31,454 nucleotides of DNA from an uncultured Oscillospiraceae bacterium (GTDB lineage Bacteria; Bacillota; Clostridia; Oscillospirales; Oscillospiraceae): assembly GCA_934572445.1 (NCBI GenBank), contig CAKTLD010000012.1:1-31454 (forward strand). Reading direction: 5' to 3'. The notes under the pieces are model-generated. The model was given only the letters and a program-made list of their open reading frames with translations, was not told the DNA's origin and made no database searches. Positions 30,018-31,454 of the stretch are shown piece by piece (position 1 is the first letter of the stretch; each line of letters opens with the position of its first letter). Both the position numbers and the translations under genes were made by a program.

Positions 30018-30707
30018 ATGGCTCTTTACGCGATCGGAGACCTGCACCTGTCGCTCGGCACGGACAAGCCGATGGATGTGTTCGGCCCCAAGTGGGCGAA
30101 CTATGTCGAGCGCATTCAGGAGAATTTCTCGAAGCTGAACGATGACGACGTCATCGTCATTGCGGGGGATATCTCGTGGGGCATGTCGCTCGAGCAGTCG
30201 CTGCCCGATTTTCAGTTCATCGACGCGCTGCCGGGGAAAAAGCTCCTGCTCAAAGGCAACCACGACTACTGGTGGGGGACGGCGTCGAAAATGAAAAAAT
30301 TCTTTGCCGCGCACGACATCACGACGCTTGATATCCTCTACAACAACGCCTTTTTCTACGGCGATCACGCCATCTGCGGTACGCGCGGCTGGTTTTATGA
30401 GGAGGACGCTGCGGGAACGCACACGGGCAAGATGCTCGCGCGCGAGGCGCTGAGGCTGGAGGCATCGCTCAAGGCGGCGGAAGGAAAGCCCATCTACTGC
30501 TTTTTGCACTACCCGCCCATCTATCAGGGCTATCAGTGCCCGGAGATGCTTGAGCTTCTCGATAAGTACGAAGTCGAGCGCTGCTATTACGGGCACCTGC
30601 ACGGCCCCACGCACCGCCGTGCGTTCGAGGGAAGACGGGGAAAAACCGATTATGCGCTGATCTCGGCGGATTATGTCGCCTTTCAGCCGGTGAAAATTTA
30701 CGATTAA
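30018..30707 (+). CDS. Metallophosphoesterase
   Basis: This 229-residue calcineurin-like phosphoesterase has the five metal motifs in order: GDLHL (first Asp and His), GDISWG, GNHDYW, FLHYPP and GHLHG. Two metal ions would be bound, and a phosphodiester or phosphomonoester cleaved; the substrate is not known for this subgroup. AAAGGGGGG lies 6 bases before the ATG. It follows yraN by 17 bases and is probably cotranscribed. The next gene (tig) has its own promoter. Confidence 0.93.
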   Translation: MALYAIGDLHLSLGTDKPMDVFGPKWANYVERIQENFSKLNDDDVIVIAGDISWGMSLEQSLPDFQFIDALPGKKLLLKGNHDYWWGTASKMKKFFAAHDITTLDILYNNAFFYGDHAICGTRGWFYEEDAAGTHTGKMLAREALRLEASLKAAEGKPIYCFLHYPPIYQGYQCPEMLELLDKYEVERCYYGHLHGPTHRRAFEGRRGKTDYALISADYVAFQPVKIYD

Positions 30708-30731
30708 GACAAAAAATGATGCAAAAAAGGG

Positions 30732-30760
30732 TGGTAATTTCCAAAAACGTATGGTACAAT
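30732..30760 (+). promoter_or_regulatory. Extended -10 promoter of tig
   Basis: TG-G-TACAAT (30752-30760) is an extended -10 box; the -35 region TGGTAA (30732-30737, spacer 17) is weak. GGTA-CAA-TACC (30753-30763) overlaps the -10 and is a short dyad that could be an operator or chance. Confidence 0.5.
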
Positions 30761-30810
30761 ACCACTTTGCAAAAGCATCATTATGATGTTAAACGGAGGA
30801 AAAAGAAATC

Positions 30811-31454
30811 ATGACTGTCAAAAATGTTGAAAAGCTGGAAAAGAGCAGAGTCGCGGTGACCGTCGAGGTCGGCGCGGAGGAGTTTGAAGCCGCCGTCGCC
30901 AAGGCCTATGCCAAGGCCCGCAATAAGCTCAGCATCCCCGGCTTCCGCCCCGGCAAGGCCCCCCGCAAGATGATCGAAAAGCTCTACGGCGCGGGCGTGT
31001 TCTACAGCGATGCCGTTGACATCGCTCTGCCCGAGGCATATACGCAGGCGATCAGCCAGAGCGCGCTCGATGTGGTCGGCTATCCCGAGATCGAGATCGT
31101 GGACGACAAGATCGACGAGAACGGCTTCACCTTCAAGGCGACCGTCGCCGTGTATCCCGAGGTCAAGCTCGGCGAGTACAAGGGCCTGACTGCTGAGAAG
31201 GAAGAGGTCAAGGTCAGCGCTGACGATGTCAAGGAGCGCCTGAACGAGATGGCCGAGCGCAATGCCCGCCTCGTCTCCGTCGACCGCAAGGCCAAGAAGG
31301 GCGACATCGCCGTCATCGACTTCGAGGGCTTCGACAACGGTGAAGCGTTCGAGGGCGGCAAGGGCGAGAACTACGAGCTCGAGCTCGGCTCCGGCAGCTT
31401 CGTCCCCGGCTTTGAGGATCAGGTCATCGGCATGAAGGCCGGCGACGAGAAGGA
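30811..31454 (+). CDS. tig: Trigger factor (partial, N-terminal 214 codons)
   Basis: The gene runs off the right edge. The N-terminal ribosome-docking domain (about 1-115) carries the signature SIPGFRPGKAP (41-51), which binds the L23 site at the tunnel exit. The peptidyl-prolyl isomerase (FKBP-like) domain begins near residue 150 (KKGDIAVIDFEGFDNGEAFEGG). It is a cytoplasmic chaperone for nascent proteins, often followed by clpP and clpX, which lie outside the window. GGAGGA lies 10 bases before the ATG. Confidence 0.95.
   Translation, partial: MTVKNVEKLEKSRVAVTVEVGAEEFEAAVAKAYAKARNKLSIPGFRPGKAPRKMIEKLYGAGVFYSDAVDIALPEAYTQAISQSALDVVGYPEIEIVDDKIDENGFTFKATVAVYPEVKLGEYKGLTAEKEEVKVSADDVKERLNEMAERNARLVSVDRKAKKGDIAVIDFEGFDNGEAFEGGKGENYELELGSGSFVPGFEDQVIGMKAGDEK

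Noticed and set aside
1..31454. tRNA, rRNA, CRISPR array, insertion sequence or phage gene
   Set aside because: None was seen: no repeated spacer pattern, no cloverleaf with CCA-type end, and no transposase or integrase motif in any frame.

Overview
The window reads as chromosomal DNA of a GC-rich (roughly 60 % by eye), endospore-forming Clostridia member, most like the Oscillospiraceae group. The evidence is a SpoIVFA/SpoIVFB pair, an rplS-lepB-rbgA-rnhB-yraN cluster, the linked pair TIGR03960/TIGR03936, an MntR/DtxR-controlled feoA-feoA-feoB locus with the FeoB-associated Cys-rich peptide, and strong AGGAGG-type ribosome sites. This placement is inference; no rRNA or other marker gene is present.

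Positions 1-4446 are an accessory stretch of short, mostly unrelated genes. They are a partial protein read leftward off the edge, a Cys-rich KTR protein behind a perfect consensus promoter, a GNAT acetyltransferase behind a strongly structured leader, a glycine-zipper membrane protein, a flavodoxin-fold reductase, an alpha/beta hydrolase, a PF06541-type membrane protein and a lipoprotein, ending in a 17-bp hairpin terminator. Positions 4514-6159 (minus) hold a zinc-type macrodomain and a macrodomain-linked (class M) sirtuin, an ADP-ribosylation writer/eraser pair whose sirtuin frame is broken by one base in a homopolymer. Positions 6209-9095 (minus) are redox and regulatory genes (PPOX-fold protein, AraC regulator, flavodoxin, SDR), facing a divergent HxlR regulator and a GESAGG esterase. 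Positions 10553-12591 (minus) hold a DUF3783 protein, a PaaI-like thioesterase and an aldo/keto reductase with a ferredoxin tail.

From 12712 the plus strand carries yvcK coupled to dsdA. It then carries a self-contained ECF sigma operon: an ECF-type promoter, the sigma factor, a DUF4367-like anti-sigma protein, an overlapping 50-residue protein and a lipoprotein. Next is the iron region: a DtxR/MntR-type regulator diverging from feoA1-feoA2-feoB, with repeated GTTA-N8-TAAC sites, a FeoB-associated Cys-rich peptide and an HMA-domain protein. A LysR regulator then diverges from spoIVFA-spoIVFB, which has a candidate sigma-E promoter.

Positions 24408-31454 are housekeeping: the radical-SAM pair, rplS behind a long leader, lepB, rbgA-rnhB-yraN with stop/start overlaps, a metallophosphoesterase, and trigger factor running off the right edge. 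No tRNA, rRNA, insertion sequence, integrase, phage gene or CRISPR array was seen.

The points most worth a second look are the frameshifted class M sirtuin with its zinc macrodomain, the 50-residue third gene of the sigma operon, the repeated operator set of the iron region with a regulator carrying mixed Mn/Fe ligands, the lysine- and arginine-free acidic insertion in FeoB, and the structured leader of the GNAT gene.
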